Positions 48,910-61,440 are shown, numbered from the stretch's first letter. The stretch is DNA of 64,000 nt from Vespa crabro (GCF_910589235.1 NC_060956.1:16226999-16290998); one strand, 5' to 3'. Translations and numbers: made by a program. The notes: generated by a model from the sequence alone, not told the origin.

Positions 48910-50470
48910 ATGCGTGAAATTGTACATATTCAAGCTGGCCAATGTGGCAATCAAATTGGCGCCAAGGTTTGTCATTAAAACCATTAAACTCATAATAATT
49001 CATTGTTACAAATTTCAAAGCATCATCTTAAAGTTTTCATTTACACTTAAACTTATCCTTAAACATATTAATCGAATTAGAAATCATTTATAAATTATAC
49101 TTGACATTAAATATAACCTCGATTTAATTTCATCGATCGTTATTAAACAACTGTAACATATGACAAAATCGATATTTATTAATTTATAGTTTTGGGAAGT
49201 TATCTCCGATGAACATGGTATCGATAACACAGGAACTTATCATGGAGATTCAGATTTACAATTGGAACGAATCAATGTTTATTACAATGAGGCTTCTGGC
49301 CCGAAATACGTGCCTCGAGGTATTCTAGTCGACCTTGAACCTGGTACAATGGATTCTGTACGTTCCGGTCCATTTGGACAGATCTTCAGACCGGACAACT
49401 TTGTTTTTGGTCAATCAGGAGCTGGAAACAATTGGGCCAAGGGTCATTACACCGAAGGAGCAGAATTAGTAGACTCTGTTTTGGATGTAATAAGAAAAGA
49501 AGCAGAAAGTTGTGATTGTCTCCAAGGTTTCCAACTGACACACTCTTTGGGTGGAGGAACCGGATCAGGCATGGGCACACTTTTAATATCAAAAATCCGC
49601 GAAGAATATCCTGATAGGATAATGACCACTTTTTCTGTGGTACCATCGCCTAAAGTCTCTGACACTGTCGTCGAGCCCTACAATGCTACATTGTCCGTAC
49701 ATCAACTCGTCGAAAACACTGATCAAGCTTACTGCATCGACAACGAGGCACTCTACGACATCTGTTTCCGTACTTTGAAACTATCCACACCTACTTACGG
49801 TGATCTAAATCATCTGGTGTCTGCCACGATGTCCGGTGTGACTACTTGCTTGAGATTCCCAGGACAATTGAATGCTGATCTAAGAAAACTGGCCGTCAAC
49901 ATGGTACCCTTTCCACGTCTTCACTTTTTCATGCCAGGTTTTGCACCTTTGACATCTCGAAGTAATCAGCAATACAGAGCCTTGACCGTACCTGAATTGA
50001 CTCAACAAATGTTCGACTCGAAGAATATGATGGCTGCCTGTGATCCTAGACACGGAAAATATCTCACTGTTGCTGCTGTTTTTCGTGGTAGAATGTCGAT
50101 GAAAGAAGTCGACGAACAAATGCTTAATATTCAAAACAAAAATAGTTCATATTTTGTGGAATGGATTCCGAATAATGTGAAAACAGCTGTATGTGATATT
50201 CCACCACGTGGTCTTAAAATGTCAGCAACTTTCATTGGAAATTCTACGGCCATTCAAGAACTTTTCAAAAGGATCTCAGAACAATTTACAGCGATGTTTA
50301 GAAGAAAGGCTTTTCTTCATTGGTATACCGGTGAAGGAATGGATGAAATGGAATTCACCGAAGCAGAATCGAATATGAATGATTTGGTATCTGAATACCA
50401 ACAATATCAAGAAGCTACAGTTGAAGACGAAGGCGAATACGACGAGGAGGAGGAAATCGAAGATAAATAA
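48910..50470 (+). CDS. Beta-tubulin (conventional)
   Basis: Beta-tubulin pairs with alpha-tubulin to form microtubules. Exon 1 (48,910-48,966) encodes MREIVHIQAGQCGNQIGAK, including the MREI tetrapeptide that mediates tubulin mRNA autoregulation. Exon 2 (49,190-50,470) starts at FWEVISDEHG. The 445-aa product is standard length. The GTP-binding T4 loop GGGTGSGMG is intact near residue 140, as are the RKLAVNMVPFPRLHFFMPG region and the H11-H12 segment ending YQQYQEA. The acidic tail contains EGEYDEEEE, close to the EGEFEEE motif of axonemal beta-tubulins. A pyrimidine-rich CAG at about 48,884-48,886, just before the start codon, suggests an intron in the 5' untranslated region. It is first in a three-gene beta-tubulin cluster and has lost the second coding intron seen in the other two. 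Confidence 0.97.
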
Positions 50471-51575
50471 TATAATATTCAGCAAAATCGAACATTAAAT
50501 GATCCCGATCAGATAGGAAAACAAGGAAACTGTATTCAACGAAAAAACATTTTATATTTTTGCCTTTTTACTTTTTGATATCTATTTTATTTTTGTTATT
50601 CATTTACTCCTTTTTATTATTTTCGAATTTTTTAAGAGATTTATAAGTTTTTATATATGATTTATATGAAATTATAAGAGATTTGTTAGTCGAATAGATT
50701 ATTTATCTCGAGTAATTGACTTTTTACTGAGTTATAAAGAAGATCTATGAAAAAGGTAAGGATGTATTCGTGTTAATAATCAATTTAAGATCAGATTAGT
50801 TTAATTAATAACATTTATATTAAAATCGCTTATCACGCGCAATAAAATAATCTTAAATATTTAATATAAAATATTAACGCAACTGAATACGTTCAATGTT
50901 GATATTTTGACCAAGTTAACGTGAATCAAAATCGATATTTTAAATATACCTGTTAAATATAATAATATGAGTAATCATAGACATACATTCGTATGACCAA
51001 CACTCGAACGTTTACCGCAGCTCGCTATCGAACTCGCTATCGTCCTTCTGGTCAACTGGGATTGATCAAGCCAAGGCCTTGACAAAAATTGGTAATCACG
51101 TATTATCTCGTCCGAGCCCCGAGGACAAACACTTTATTATTGCGTATCATAGAGATCGTAGTTCGTTGTACGTCTACGTAGAAAAAGAAAGTGCAATTGA
51201 ATCACTTCGTTCAATTATTTTTTGCCTTCGATTTAGGATCAATAAATCTTTCAATATAATTACAAAGTTTTTTAAATCTAAACATAGAATTTTATTTAAA
51301 GAGTTATTTAATAATCAAGAAATTCATTTTACGTTGATAATTTTACAAAATTTTAAAAACAGATATTTCTAAAATTTAATAATATTACTGCAAAAGTTAT
51401 CGACAAGTAACACAATGTTGCCTGAATCATGCAATGAAAGAAATAGAATCGCTTTGAAACATAAATCTAATCTTTACCGCAAAATTAAAAAAAAATGTTA
51501 TTATTCGGTCTAAAAATTGTAAATCACGCATAGAACAAATCATTACAATCTTTAAAAATTTTATTAAAAATCACG
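50471..51575 (+). other. Spacer between two beta-tubulin genes
   Basis: About 1.1 kb of AT-rich DNA holds the 3' end of the upstream tubulin, with AATAAA at 50,841-50,846, and presumably the promoter of the next. A slightly GC-richer patch lies near 51,000-51,130. No coding region is supported. Confidence 0.5.
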
Positions 51576-53453
51576 ATGAGAGAAATCGTACACATCCAAG
51601 CAGGACAATGTGGAAATAATATCGGAACTAAAGTAAGGTTATGTTAATTTTTACCTTTGCACTTTTATATATTAAAAAAATTTCTTTTTTTTTTATTAAC
51701 GCTCAGATCATTTTCTTAGTTTTGGGAAGTTATCTCGGACGAACACGGACTGACATGTGATGGAATTTTTCAAGGAGAGTCGGAACTGCAATTGCAGCGC
51801 ATAAATGTGTACTTTACTGAAGGATCTGGTATTGATAATTCGTCAAATAAAAATTTAATATTACCGATATTGTTAATATTAGATTTACGTACATTAATTA
51901 TATACTTATTTTTATTAAAACCCGTCGTATTAATATAAAAAATACACTAAATATTTTTCTGTTATAACATAAGTTCATATCATTACATCAATCGCAGTCA
52001 ACATAAATTATTAAAAAATAATACTAATGAATTTTGTAACTTTATACAGTGAAATTTGAAGTCCGTCAAATTTATGGATTACGTAAAATTTATTAAAAAG
52101 TAAGCCTTGTATCCTGTATTTTTAGATTACAAGTTTATACCCAGAGCCATTTTAGTCGATCTCGATCCAGGTAGTTTAAGTTCCACGTTATCCAGTCGGT
52201 ATGGTAGGCTATTTAATCCGGATAGTTTTATAGCGGGTCGAGCTGGGACTAGTAATAATTGGGCTAAAGGTTATTACACCGAAGGTGCTGAGTTAGTTGA
52301 TACAACCTTGGATCTTATTCGAAAGGAGGCTGAATCTTGTGATCTGATGCAAGGTATCAAACATTCAATAAATTTTGTCTAACACAAAGAAAAAAAAGAA
52401 AAAAAATTAACAGAGAAAAAAATTCAAAAGTGTTTACAATTTATCAGGAATTCAATTAGTTCATTCTCTTGGTGGTGGCACCGGTGGTGGCATGGGTTCC
52501 CTTTTATTACAAAAATTAAAAGAAGAATACACAGATAGAATAATAAAATCTTACATCATATTACCAGCTCCAAAAATGTCTAACATTGTTGTTGAACCCT
52601 ACAATGCCGTTTTATCTCTTTATCATCTCATAGATAGTAATGACGAAACCTTTTGCATGGACAATGAGGCCCTACATTACATTTGTACCGAGACCTTAAA
52701 ACTCGCCTCTCCTACTTACAGTGATCTAAATTATTTGATATCCAATTGCATGGCTGGCATCACAACTTGTTTCAGATTTCCTGGACAATTGAATACCGAT
52801 CTAAGAAAACTTCTAGTAAACATGGTACCTTATCCAAGATTACACTTTTTTGTGCCAGGTTATGTGCCTCTCACGTCAAAAAGAGTGGCCCCTTACAGAG
52901 TACTTACGGTGCCTGAATTGACTAAACAAATGTTTGATGAAAAGACAATGTTTGCTCGTTGTAATCCAAAGAATGGTAGATTCTTAACAATCGCTGCAAT
53001 TTTTAGAGGTAGAATGTCAACTAGGGTAAGTATTAATTCTCTCAATCTTTTTTCCAATAAAATTTGGCAATAATTTCGATCCCGTTATGTTTTCAGCATG
53101 TGGATCAGCAAATGATGAACATTCAAAATAAAAACAGTTCTTATTTCATCGAATGGATACCAAATAATATAAAGACAGCGATCTGTGATATTCCACCACG
53201 TGGACTTAGCATGAGTGCTACAATGGTGATGAATACCACAGCTATTCAAGAATGTTTTAAAAAAATGCTAAATATTTTCGACGGAATGCTTAAAAAAAAA
53301 GCTTACCTTCATTGGTATACCAATGAGGGAATGGAATTGTCCCAATTTTTAGATGCAAAGAACAGCGTTTATGAAATTGTTTCAGAGTATCAGCAGTATC
53401 AAGAAGCATCTGCTGAAACGGTCTTTGAAGAGGAAGAGATAATTTATCAATGA
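51576..53453 (+). CDS. Divergent beta-tubulin paralogue
   Basis: Five exons join in frame to 442 aa: 51,576-51,632; 51,720-51,828; 52,126-52,353; 52,448-53,025; 53,097-53,453. The start MREIVHIQAGQCGNNIGTK and the overall beta-tubulin fold motifs are present, with no stop or frameshift. It is far more divergent than its neighbours. The T4 loop is GGGTGGGMG in place of GGGTGSGMG, the region after YVPRA-like FIPRA reads LSSTLSSRYGRLFNPDSFIA, and helices H11-H12 (about 385-425) lose acidic residues that normally face motors, reading NEGMELSQFLDAKNS. The tail is short and acidic, ending EEEEIIYQ. Two introns match positions in the neighbouring genes. The pattern fits a tissue-restricted, perhaps germline, isotype. 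Expression cannot be judged from sequence. Confidence 0.93.
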
Positions 53454-53470
53454 ACTGAGAATTCATTAGG

Positions 53471-53476
53471 AATAAA
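53471..53476 (+). promoter_or_regulatory. Poly(A) signal of the divergent beta-tubulin
   Basis: AATAAA lies only 18 bp after the stop codon, implying a very short 3' untranslated region if used. Confidence 0.5.
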
Positions 53477-54620
53477 ATAAAATTAAATCAATGATTATAT
53501 AACTCATAAAACGTTAATGATGAATGATATCAACTCTTTTACATTTATTTCTGAAATATTATTGGTATTGTTTATATTTTCAGTAGAAACGCAGGGATAA
53601 AGTGGTCTCATCATTATTTTTATTATAAGTATTATATTTTGATCGGCTTCCTTTTACAATAATGATAATGAAACTAACAGCAGTTCGAACGATTACGAAT
53701 TTCTTTTTTCGGTGATTTTATATATACTTGTATCGCAAAGTGATAAAGATTATATAATATGCACCTACATACCACCCTAACAAACCTATATTCCTTAAAA
53801 TAAAAGAGTTTAAGTTTTACTCGTAGAAATTAACAAATAATTCATAAAATATAAACTACCAGGCAGGAAAAGATAAAGATAAGCATTGTCGTTGTACGAG
53901 AAACGACGTCCTTAAAAAATCGTATATTACTTCTTTTTATTCTTTTCTTTCCTTTTTTAATAAAAAAAACCGCAGTACGTCCTAAGCATTCCTCGCAATT
54001 AAACGATACTTGCGAACATATATTGCGAACATATAAAAAACGAGAAAAAAATAGAAAGAGAGGAAGAGAGAGCAAGAGAGAAAGAGAAAGGAGCATATTT
54101 TTGTCATTTTTTTTTCTTTTTGGTAAGATCGCTTTGGCGAACGAAGTACGATTACATCGGTGCCTTATATAAATTTCATATTTTATTTAAAATTCATTGC
54201 ACGAATTTGATATTTCTTTGGGAATAAATATAAATGAATTAATCAATGATCTCGAATCAGTATTGTTCGATCAATCGATAAATTCGAACACAGAAAATAC
54301 ATATAATATCTTAAATATACATAGCATTGTATTAAATCTTTTGAAATTGTTTCCAAATATTATCTCCGACAACTCTGACATTATCGGAAATGAAATGTAC
54401 GTCTTTTAGGATAGTTTCAATCGTTCATTATTAAAAACGTACGTAATCGTATAAAAGTATCAAAAAGGTGTCATGATGAACGCTTAAAAGTATCAAAGAA
54501 CAATTTCTTTGACATTTTTACACCTTCATTCGGAAGAAGAACAGTATAAAGAAGAAAGAGGAAAAATAGGAGAAGGAGAGGATGAAGATAAAGATGTAAA
54601 AATATTGGAACACTCGCATT
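53477..54620. other. Intergenic spacer between convergent beta-tubulin genes
   Basis: This is 1.1 kb between the tail-to-tail tubulin genes. It is AT-rich, with an imperfect purine (AG-rich) run near 54,050-54,100. No coding region is supported. An open frame at 54,197-54,409 has AT-driven composition and no family resemblance. Confidence 0.5.
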
Positions 54621-57600
54621 TTATTCCTGTTCGCAAGCCTCGAAATCGTCAGCGCATTCTTCAGCTTCAAAATCCTCTTCGGCTGTAGCCTCTTGATATT
54701 GTTGGTACTCAGAGACCAAATCGTTCATATTTGATTCGGCTTCGGTAAATTCCATCTCGTCCATACCTTCTCCCGTGTACCAATGCAAGAAGGCCTTTCT
54801 CCTGAACATAGCAGTAAACTGTTCGGAAATTCTCTTGAACAATTCTTGAATAGCTGTGGTATTTCCAATGAAGGTCGATGACATTTTCAAACCTTTAGGT
54901 GGTATGTCACAGACAGCGGTCTTCACATTATTCGGAATCCATTCGACGAAATACGAACTGTTTTTATTCTGTACGCTGAGCATCTGCTCGTCAACTTCTT
55001 TCATGGACATTCTACCACGGAATACAGCAGCAACGGTTAGATATCTTCCATGTCTGGGATCACAGGCAGCCATCATGTTCTTAGCATCGAACATTTGCTG
55101 CGTCAGTTCGGGTACCGAAAGAGCTGAGTATTGTTGCATAGATCTAGATGTTAAAGGTGCGAAACCAGGCATGAAGAAGTGGAGCCGAGGGAAGGGTACC
55201 ATGTTGACAGCAAGTTTCCTTAAATCTGCGTTAAGTTGACCAGGAAACCTTAGGCATGTTGTTACTCCAGACATAGTCAGTGAGACCAGATGATTTAGGT
55301 CACCATAGCTAGGATTGGAGACCTTCAATGTACGGAAACAGATATCATAAAGAGCTTCGTTATCGATGCAATAAGTCTCATCGGTGTTTTCAACCAATTG
55401 ATGAACGGATAGAGTCGCATTATATGGTTCTACCACAGTATCAGAGACTTTTGGCGATGGCATAACCGAATAAGTATTCATAATCCTATCAGGATACTCT
55501 TCACGAATCTTAGATATCAGAAGAGTTCCCATACCGGATCCAGTACCTCCTCCAAGCGAATGGGTCAGCTGAAAGCCTTGGAGACAATCGCAATTCTCGC
55601 ATTCCTTCCTCACTACGTCAAGAACCGAGTCCACCAATTCGGCTCCCTCGGTGTAATGACCTTTGGCCCAGTTATTACCGGCACCGGACTGCCCGAAGAC
55701 GAAATTATCCGGTCTGAACAACTTCCCGTATGCTCCGGATCGTACTGCGTCCATCGTACCTGGTTCCAAGTCAAGAAGAATCGCTCGAGGAACATATTTT
55801 CCACCGTTCGTTGATGTGGCCACTGTAAAAAGAAAATGAATCTATTTAAATCCCTATTAAAAGTTTAAAATCGAACTTTGATCTCACACAATCATATATC
55901 TTATTTCACTTTTTTTCGCTTTTTTGTTTTTGGATACAAATTAATGGTTCTTTCATATCCGAAGATTAATATATTGCTAAGTTGTAATTATACTAAAGTT
56001 TTATATAATTTTTTTTGATTTTTGTTTTTGTAGATATGAGAATGGATTATTGATGAACAACATTTCTATCTATTATTTTTATTTCCAATCAAACTATTTC
56101 ATTAATTAATATCTTAATCCAGTTCGTGACCTTCATTTATTAAATGAGTCTTAAAAATGAGTCATCGCAATTACGGGATGTTAGTTTCTACATATTAATT
56201 CACAAACCTCTATTATTATTCCACCAAAAACTCCTATCAGAGACTTTAACGGTCGACGGAAATGCGTATACGGTTGGACCCGTGTGCCTGCATCGTTTGC
56301 AAATGAGTCACCGGTCGATTGCGTGCGAGATATACAGGGTGACTCTTTTTTTTTCGTTTTATGCAAAAATTGCACCGAGATATAATTGATGAAAACAGAC
56401 AGTAAAAGAAAGAAAGAAAAAGGGCGGGGGAAAGAAAGAAAGCATTTTATTAAAAATGGAGTATTCTTAGAACGACACACGCATACATGTGTATATGTAT
56501 CTTGAATTATAAATCATATATTTGCACCGAACAACTTCCCCTAAGTTAGCTCCAGGTGCGTGCACTTCTGAGAACGTACACGTGCGATTTATCGAGTGGG
56601 AAACTCTTCCATCGACTGATTAAACCTGCATGTACGCGTTACGTGACATGCTTGCAGGCGACACGAACGTCGAATCCCTTAAAAAAAAGTTACAACTAGA
56701 TATTTACTCGGATCTATACTTGGGACGATAAAATAGAATAAAAATAAATAACAGTAAAACAAATTATTTGCGACATTTAAACATATGTTTCTTGTAAAAA
56801 AAAATTATTTAATGGATATATTAAATTGAAAGATTCATCGTTTGATTTATAAGATTATTTTGTATAATTAACAAGATACAACATAGAACCTGTTTTAGAT
56901 ATTAATTTAGCAGAATGAAACGCAACAAGTTTTTCGTTAATTCGCTGCGCAACATTATCATGAAATATGTAATTAAAGGGTATTATGCTTATAATGGGAG
57001 CACTAAAACGTAAAATTTTTACATGAGCAAGAATTATCTTTTGAAGATATCTAAAGATACTGCAGAATTTCCCATATAATATAATTATTTAAAGTAAATT
57101 TAGATAAAGTTTTTGATTCAGTAAGTATACGTATTAATAGTAAATCGAGTTTCATATGCTTCCATGGCTTCGTTTCTCATTTGATAATGTGAAATCTTTA
57201 GTAATTAAATTCTATTGGTTACGGTGCATAGGATCATAATTAAAACTTGCTAAGCAACATCTAATCGAACTCCCGTGAGAATTATTTCGAAACGATATTT
57301 ATTATTAACTGTATTTCGAATATCATCGATTGTTAACAAATCATCGTCTTATTTTTAATGAAACATAAGAGAGACGTAAGTATTAACATGACTTTGAACA
57401 TTATAGATTTTTAACGAAATGAAAATATTTAATAAAACATTATCGATTTTTAATAAAACGTAACATATGGGACTGAAAAATAATTGCTGAGAGGAAGTTT
57501 CGTCTCTCTTCAAAATGCAAGGAGTCGTTTTGTATATAATAAATAAAGACTTTATGAATAAGCATGATGAACGTTCGATCGATTGACATCCATAGTGGAC

Positions 57601-59216
57601 ACGTATCAAATTCGGCGAATTAACTGTGAATATTCACAGAGGTTATACCATATTTGGTCGACGTATCGAACGTGATGCCTTTAAATAGATTTCAAACGTT
57701 TTCTTTTTTTTTTTTAAGCTTTACGCTTGATATTAAACTCTAATTACATTAATTCATAATGATTTAAAGAAATAGATATCAATCGATTTTTAATTAACTC
57801 GTTAATGCCCGGAAGAAAAGAAGAAAATTTAATTAAAATGCGTCCTTTAATTAAAAAAATACACACTATTAAAACGAAGTATCTTGAATCTTGTCACTCG
57901 TAATATATTTAATTTATTTTCATTAAGACAAGATTAAATCAATCATCAGTTCGATAAAAAGATATTCCTGAAGATAATTATGAATCTAAATAGGAGTCTC
58001 GATAAATTTCATCGTAAGAATGAACATATGTATCCACATATATATTTATACTGTTATTTTAAATATCCAATGAGCAGTTAGACTGGATATACTGTAAGCT
58101 GTTACGAACGGAATACCTATAAGGAGACGAGTCTATGCATGTACATGACTGTCCTACAAATGTATCAAATATTTGCCATGATTTTCCACATACTTCCTTA
58201 CCTACTCGTAATTATGCTTAAGAAATTTAATTGGCATGTAACATTGATATTAATCCTTAGAATCAAAACTTAAAATCTTCAGAATTCAATTTATACAAAT
58301 AATGATATCAACAAAATTTAACAAAATTCGTAATAATTATTAATTTGATAAACAATGAAAGTATGAAGTAATTTAAAGAAAATAATATAGAAAGACGTAT
58401 TGAATTATAGAGAGGAAAAAAAACAAGAAAAACGAATAAATGTAACTTGTTCTGCGAGTGCCTTGAAGCAAGAAGGACAAATAGAAAGAGTAAGAAGAAG
58501 AGAGTCGAGGATGGGCGTCGGCAGGCGTCGTCGTCCTCTTCGAGACTGCCAAGGGGTGAAAAAGTACAAAGCGTCTATTTCGGTCGTTAAATACTGGCGA
58601 GAGCGTTCCTCCCGTCCATTTTCTTCTTCCATTCCACGTACGAATATAAGTATATATAATATCTATGCATATGTGTGTTTATAGGAAAACTACACAAATA
58701 CTATCTTTCTAACTTTCTGGTAATTTCTATTTTAACAAACGATTACTATTATGTCAAGAAAAAAAAGGGATAGAGATTCACTTCGATGGAAAAAGAAATT
58801 CTTTCAATATATAACTTTGGACCACTTATTGAATGATATAAAACAACGATTATTATCCTAAATGATAATGTATCTCATCAATCTTATATTTATCTTTTTC
58901 TTGTACTTTAAAGTAAATAAGATAATCTAGGATGATTATCCTATTATTGTATGTTAATTTTTCAAAAATGCTTTTGTCTTTATCTTGTGATTATAATAAT
59001 TAATGGTTATTTTTTATATAAGAAGCAATCTAATATGATAGATATTTAAAGATCTAGATAAATATAGAGAGGAAAAAAAAATTTAGAAGATAAGAAAGTT
59101 TCGTTACCGGTAGCCTCGTTGTAATAAACGGAGATTCGCTCCAGCTGTAGATCGCTATCTCCATGATAAATGCCGGATTGGTCGATGCCATGCTCCTCGG
59201 AGATCACTTCCCAAAA
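54621..59216 (-). CDS. Beta3-type beta-tubulin, 5' end outside window
   Basis: Two exons are visible on the minus strand: 59,108-59,216 (FWEVISEEHGIDQSGIYHGD...) and 54,621-55,822 (to stop). They join in phase 1 to 436 aa. The first 19 codons (MREI..GAK in relatives) are not found up to base 64,000, so the gene is partial here and intron 1 exceeds 4.7 kb. Adding that exon gives 455 aa. The T4 loop GGGTGSGMG and the FFMPGFAPLTSR and YTGEGMDEMEFTEAE segments are conventional. Relative to its neighbour it has six extra residues, VATSTN, at about 56-61, exactly at the exon junction. Drosophila beta-Tub60D (beta3) also has a six-residue insertion here, a length near 454 aa and a long first intron with muscle enhancers, so I infer a beta3 orthologue. 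The tail is unusual, with two Cys (AEECADDFEACEQE). Confidence 0.93.
55823..59107 (-). other. Second intron of the beta3-type tubulin
   Basis: The 3.3-kb intron contains GC-richer islands near 56,160-56,340, 56,540-56,680 and 58,440-58,640 in AT-rich sequence. The middle one includes an imperfect inverted repeat, CCTGCATGT (56,625-56,633) with ACATGCTTGCAGG (56,646-56,658). No extra exon is needed to keep the tubulin frame. The islands are candidates for enhancers. Confidence 0.5.
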
Positions 59217-59557
59217 CTGCAATTAAAGTCATTGTTTTTTTAGTCTTTTATTTATATAAACGATCATATAATTTTTACATATTGATTTATAATAAAAAAT
59301 TAGAAATCCATTAAAATATTTTATTTCAAATCCGATAAAATGCCGATGTATATCTTCTTTTTATAGAAAATTATATATTAATAAGCTAAGTATAAATTAG
59401 ATTTTCTTTCTCTGTTCGGGGACAAGGATAACAGAACTCTCATCTAAAAATAGAAAAGCACGAAATTAACGCGGGCTATGCCCCCTGACTCGTGTTCACC
59501 CTCCCTTAAACATTTTCTCTTCTCCATTTGTCCGGCGTCTTAACTATTTTCACCCTT

Positions 59558-59567
59558 CTATTAATAG
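59558..59567. promoter_or_regulatory. MEF2-type site CTATTAATAG
   Basis: A perfect match to the MEF2 consensus YTAWWWWTAR lies about 340 bp upstream of the second coding exon of the beta3-type tubulin, in a GC-richer island of the first intron. Drosophila beta3-tubulin is a known MEF2-regulated muscle gene. Function here is inferred from motif and position. Confidence 0.4.
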
Positions 59568-60559
59568 CTGGCCGCAACGTCTGCGACATCCTCCATGAGC
59601 CGATGAACCTACGAAAATTCTACTTGTGTACTGTGACTTTCACTTCCAATCTCGGCAGATATACATGTAACGCGATCCCTTATGAATATTTTATGAATAT
59701 CGTGCCGTGAATGATATCCAAAGCCTTTTATCTTACCGAAATTTTACATTTCGGTTCAAAAAATTCAAATGTAAAAATAATAATGATAGCTGAATGTACA
59801 GAAATGACATCACTATAAATACAAAAATCAAATATATAATAAATCAAGTATTTAATGTTTTATAATATTATAAAATCTTATTATAAAAACTATAAATACA
59901 ATACCTTCTGTACCTAATGTGTCTTATTTATTATTTTCTTTTTTTGAAAAGTATCATTACTATTTTTTCTAAAGTCAATTAATGATACCGTTATTCTTAA
60001 AAACTAAACTTAAGAAACCACGAAAGTACATACTTGAAACATAAAATAACCAAACCGTAAAGCTAATAGAAAAGACAAACATAATTACATGAAAGGAGGT
60101 TTCTTCGTCAAGAGACCGAAGCGCTACTTCGGCTCGTCACGCTCATAAAATTCGCCACAATTTTCTAGTGTCACGGAAACTATAATTGGTAGTAGAAAGA
60201 AAGAGAGAGAGAGAGAGAGAAAGGATAAAAAACATTTAATATGCAAGATTTGAGGTCGTAGAAAATGCATAAAGGGTCGAAGTAAAGTCGTTAACGCTTA
60301 GTACACAGCAATATTTCTATTTCGAATACCGTAACCGGTCGTGGCCTGTAATTTATCTCATACTTCCCCGTACATATCTCGTTTTAATTTTGTATTTCTT
60401 TTTTTTTTTTGTTTTTTTTTTGTCTTTTTCTTATTTCTCGGTCTACCACAACGTTTCGTCTATCTCCTTAGACGCCTGCGGTCGAGTGATTTCTAGAGCG
60501 ATATTTCGTTTATTCGAGACCGACATCGAGATTGCACGAGTTATTAGCTCGAAAGACAG

Positions 60560-60563
60560 AGAC

Positions 60564-60601
<38 letters not shown>
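60560..60601. repeat. (GA)n microsatellite
   Basis: GA run preceded by GACAGA units, in the first intron of the beta3-type tubulin. Confidence 0.9.
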
Positions 60602-60604
<3 letters not shown>

Positions 60605-60882
60605 AAGAGAGATTATGGCTTGTATTATACGAGTTCGATCGGTCGAGCACACTGTGGCTTTTCTTCTTGGTAGATGAGATCGTTAAATTCTTCCATGCGG
60701 AAAACAATGGTGGCCGATCGACCGCGTGTTATTTCCACGACGACGAAGAGAGTCGTGCATGAAAGAAAGAAAGAAAGAGACAGAAAGAGAGAAATAGAGA
60801 AAGAGAGAGACAGAGGAAGAATAGCCAGAGCTAATAAAACTTTCATTTCTCCCTTTGCTATCGTCCAAGCAAGCCAAACCTT

Positions 60883-60883
<1 letters not shown>

Positions 60884-60934
<51 letters not shown>

Positions 60935-60964
60935 ACTCTCTCTCTCTCTCTCTCTTTCTTTCTG
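60884..60964. repeat. (TC)n microsatellite
   Basis: About 80 bp of TC with few interruptions. Its Ser-Leu frames are artefacts. Confidence 0.9.
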
Positions 60965-61388
60965 TCTCTCTGTCTCTCATTCGTTCTTTCTTTCTTTCTT
61001 TCTTTTTCTTTTTTATTTCAAAATTACGAAGTTTTTTCTATCTATTAAAATTTAAAAAAATGAACTTTGGACAAATGAACGTACTTAGTATCTTTCGATT
61101 ATTCCATAAAAATTCAATTTACTGTGTAACAATCGACAAAGAGAAATGACTCATTTTAATTGATTCGAGAGAAGGAATTTACTTGTTTATAATGATCCCT
61201 TCTCTATGAGACTAATTACTAACTCGAGCGTACAATTCATTTTATTCATTAAGTTGAATGCGCACGCGTACACGGCCTCTCTCAAAAGAAAAAAGAACGA
61301 GAGAACGATCGGGGCGAGCTTTCATTCTGAGTCACGTCGAAATGTCTATTTTTGTGTTGATATAATTAAATAAATTGATGTTTCAAAA

Positions 61389-61440
61389 TAAATTAAATAA
61401 TAATGATAATGATAACAGTAATAATAATAATAACAATAAC

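Noticed and set aside
49386..50485. Minus-strand open frames over the first beta-tubulin
   Set aside because: Shadows of the real tubulin coding sequence.
51079..51372. 97-codon open frame between tubulin genes
   Set aside because: No motif, AT-driven second half and no splice or polyadenylation context.
54856..55814. Plus-strand open frames over the beta3-type tubulin
   Set aside because: Shadows of the tubulin coding sequence on the other strand.
58400..58684. 94-codon Arg-rich open frame
   Set aside because: Inside an intron of the beta3-type tubulin, with a non-ATG start, in a GC-richer island; an overlapping minus frame is equally open.
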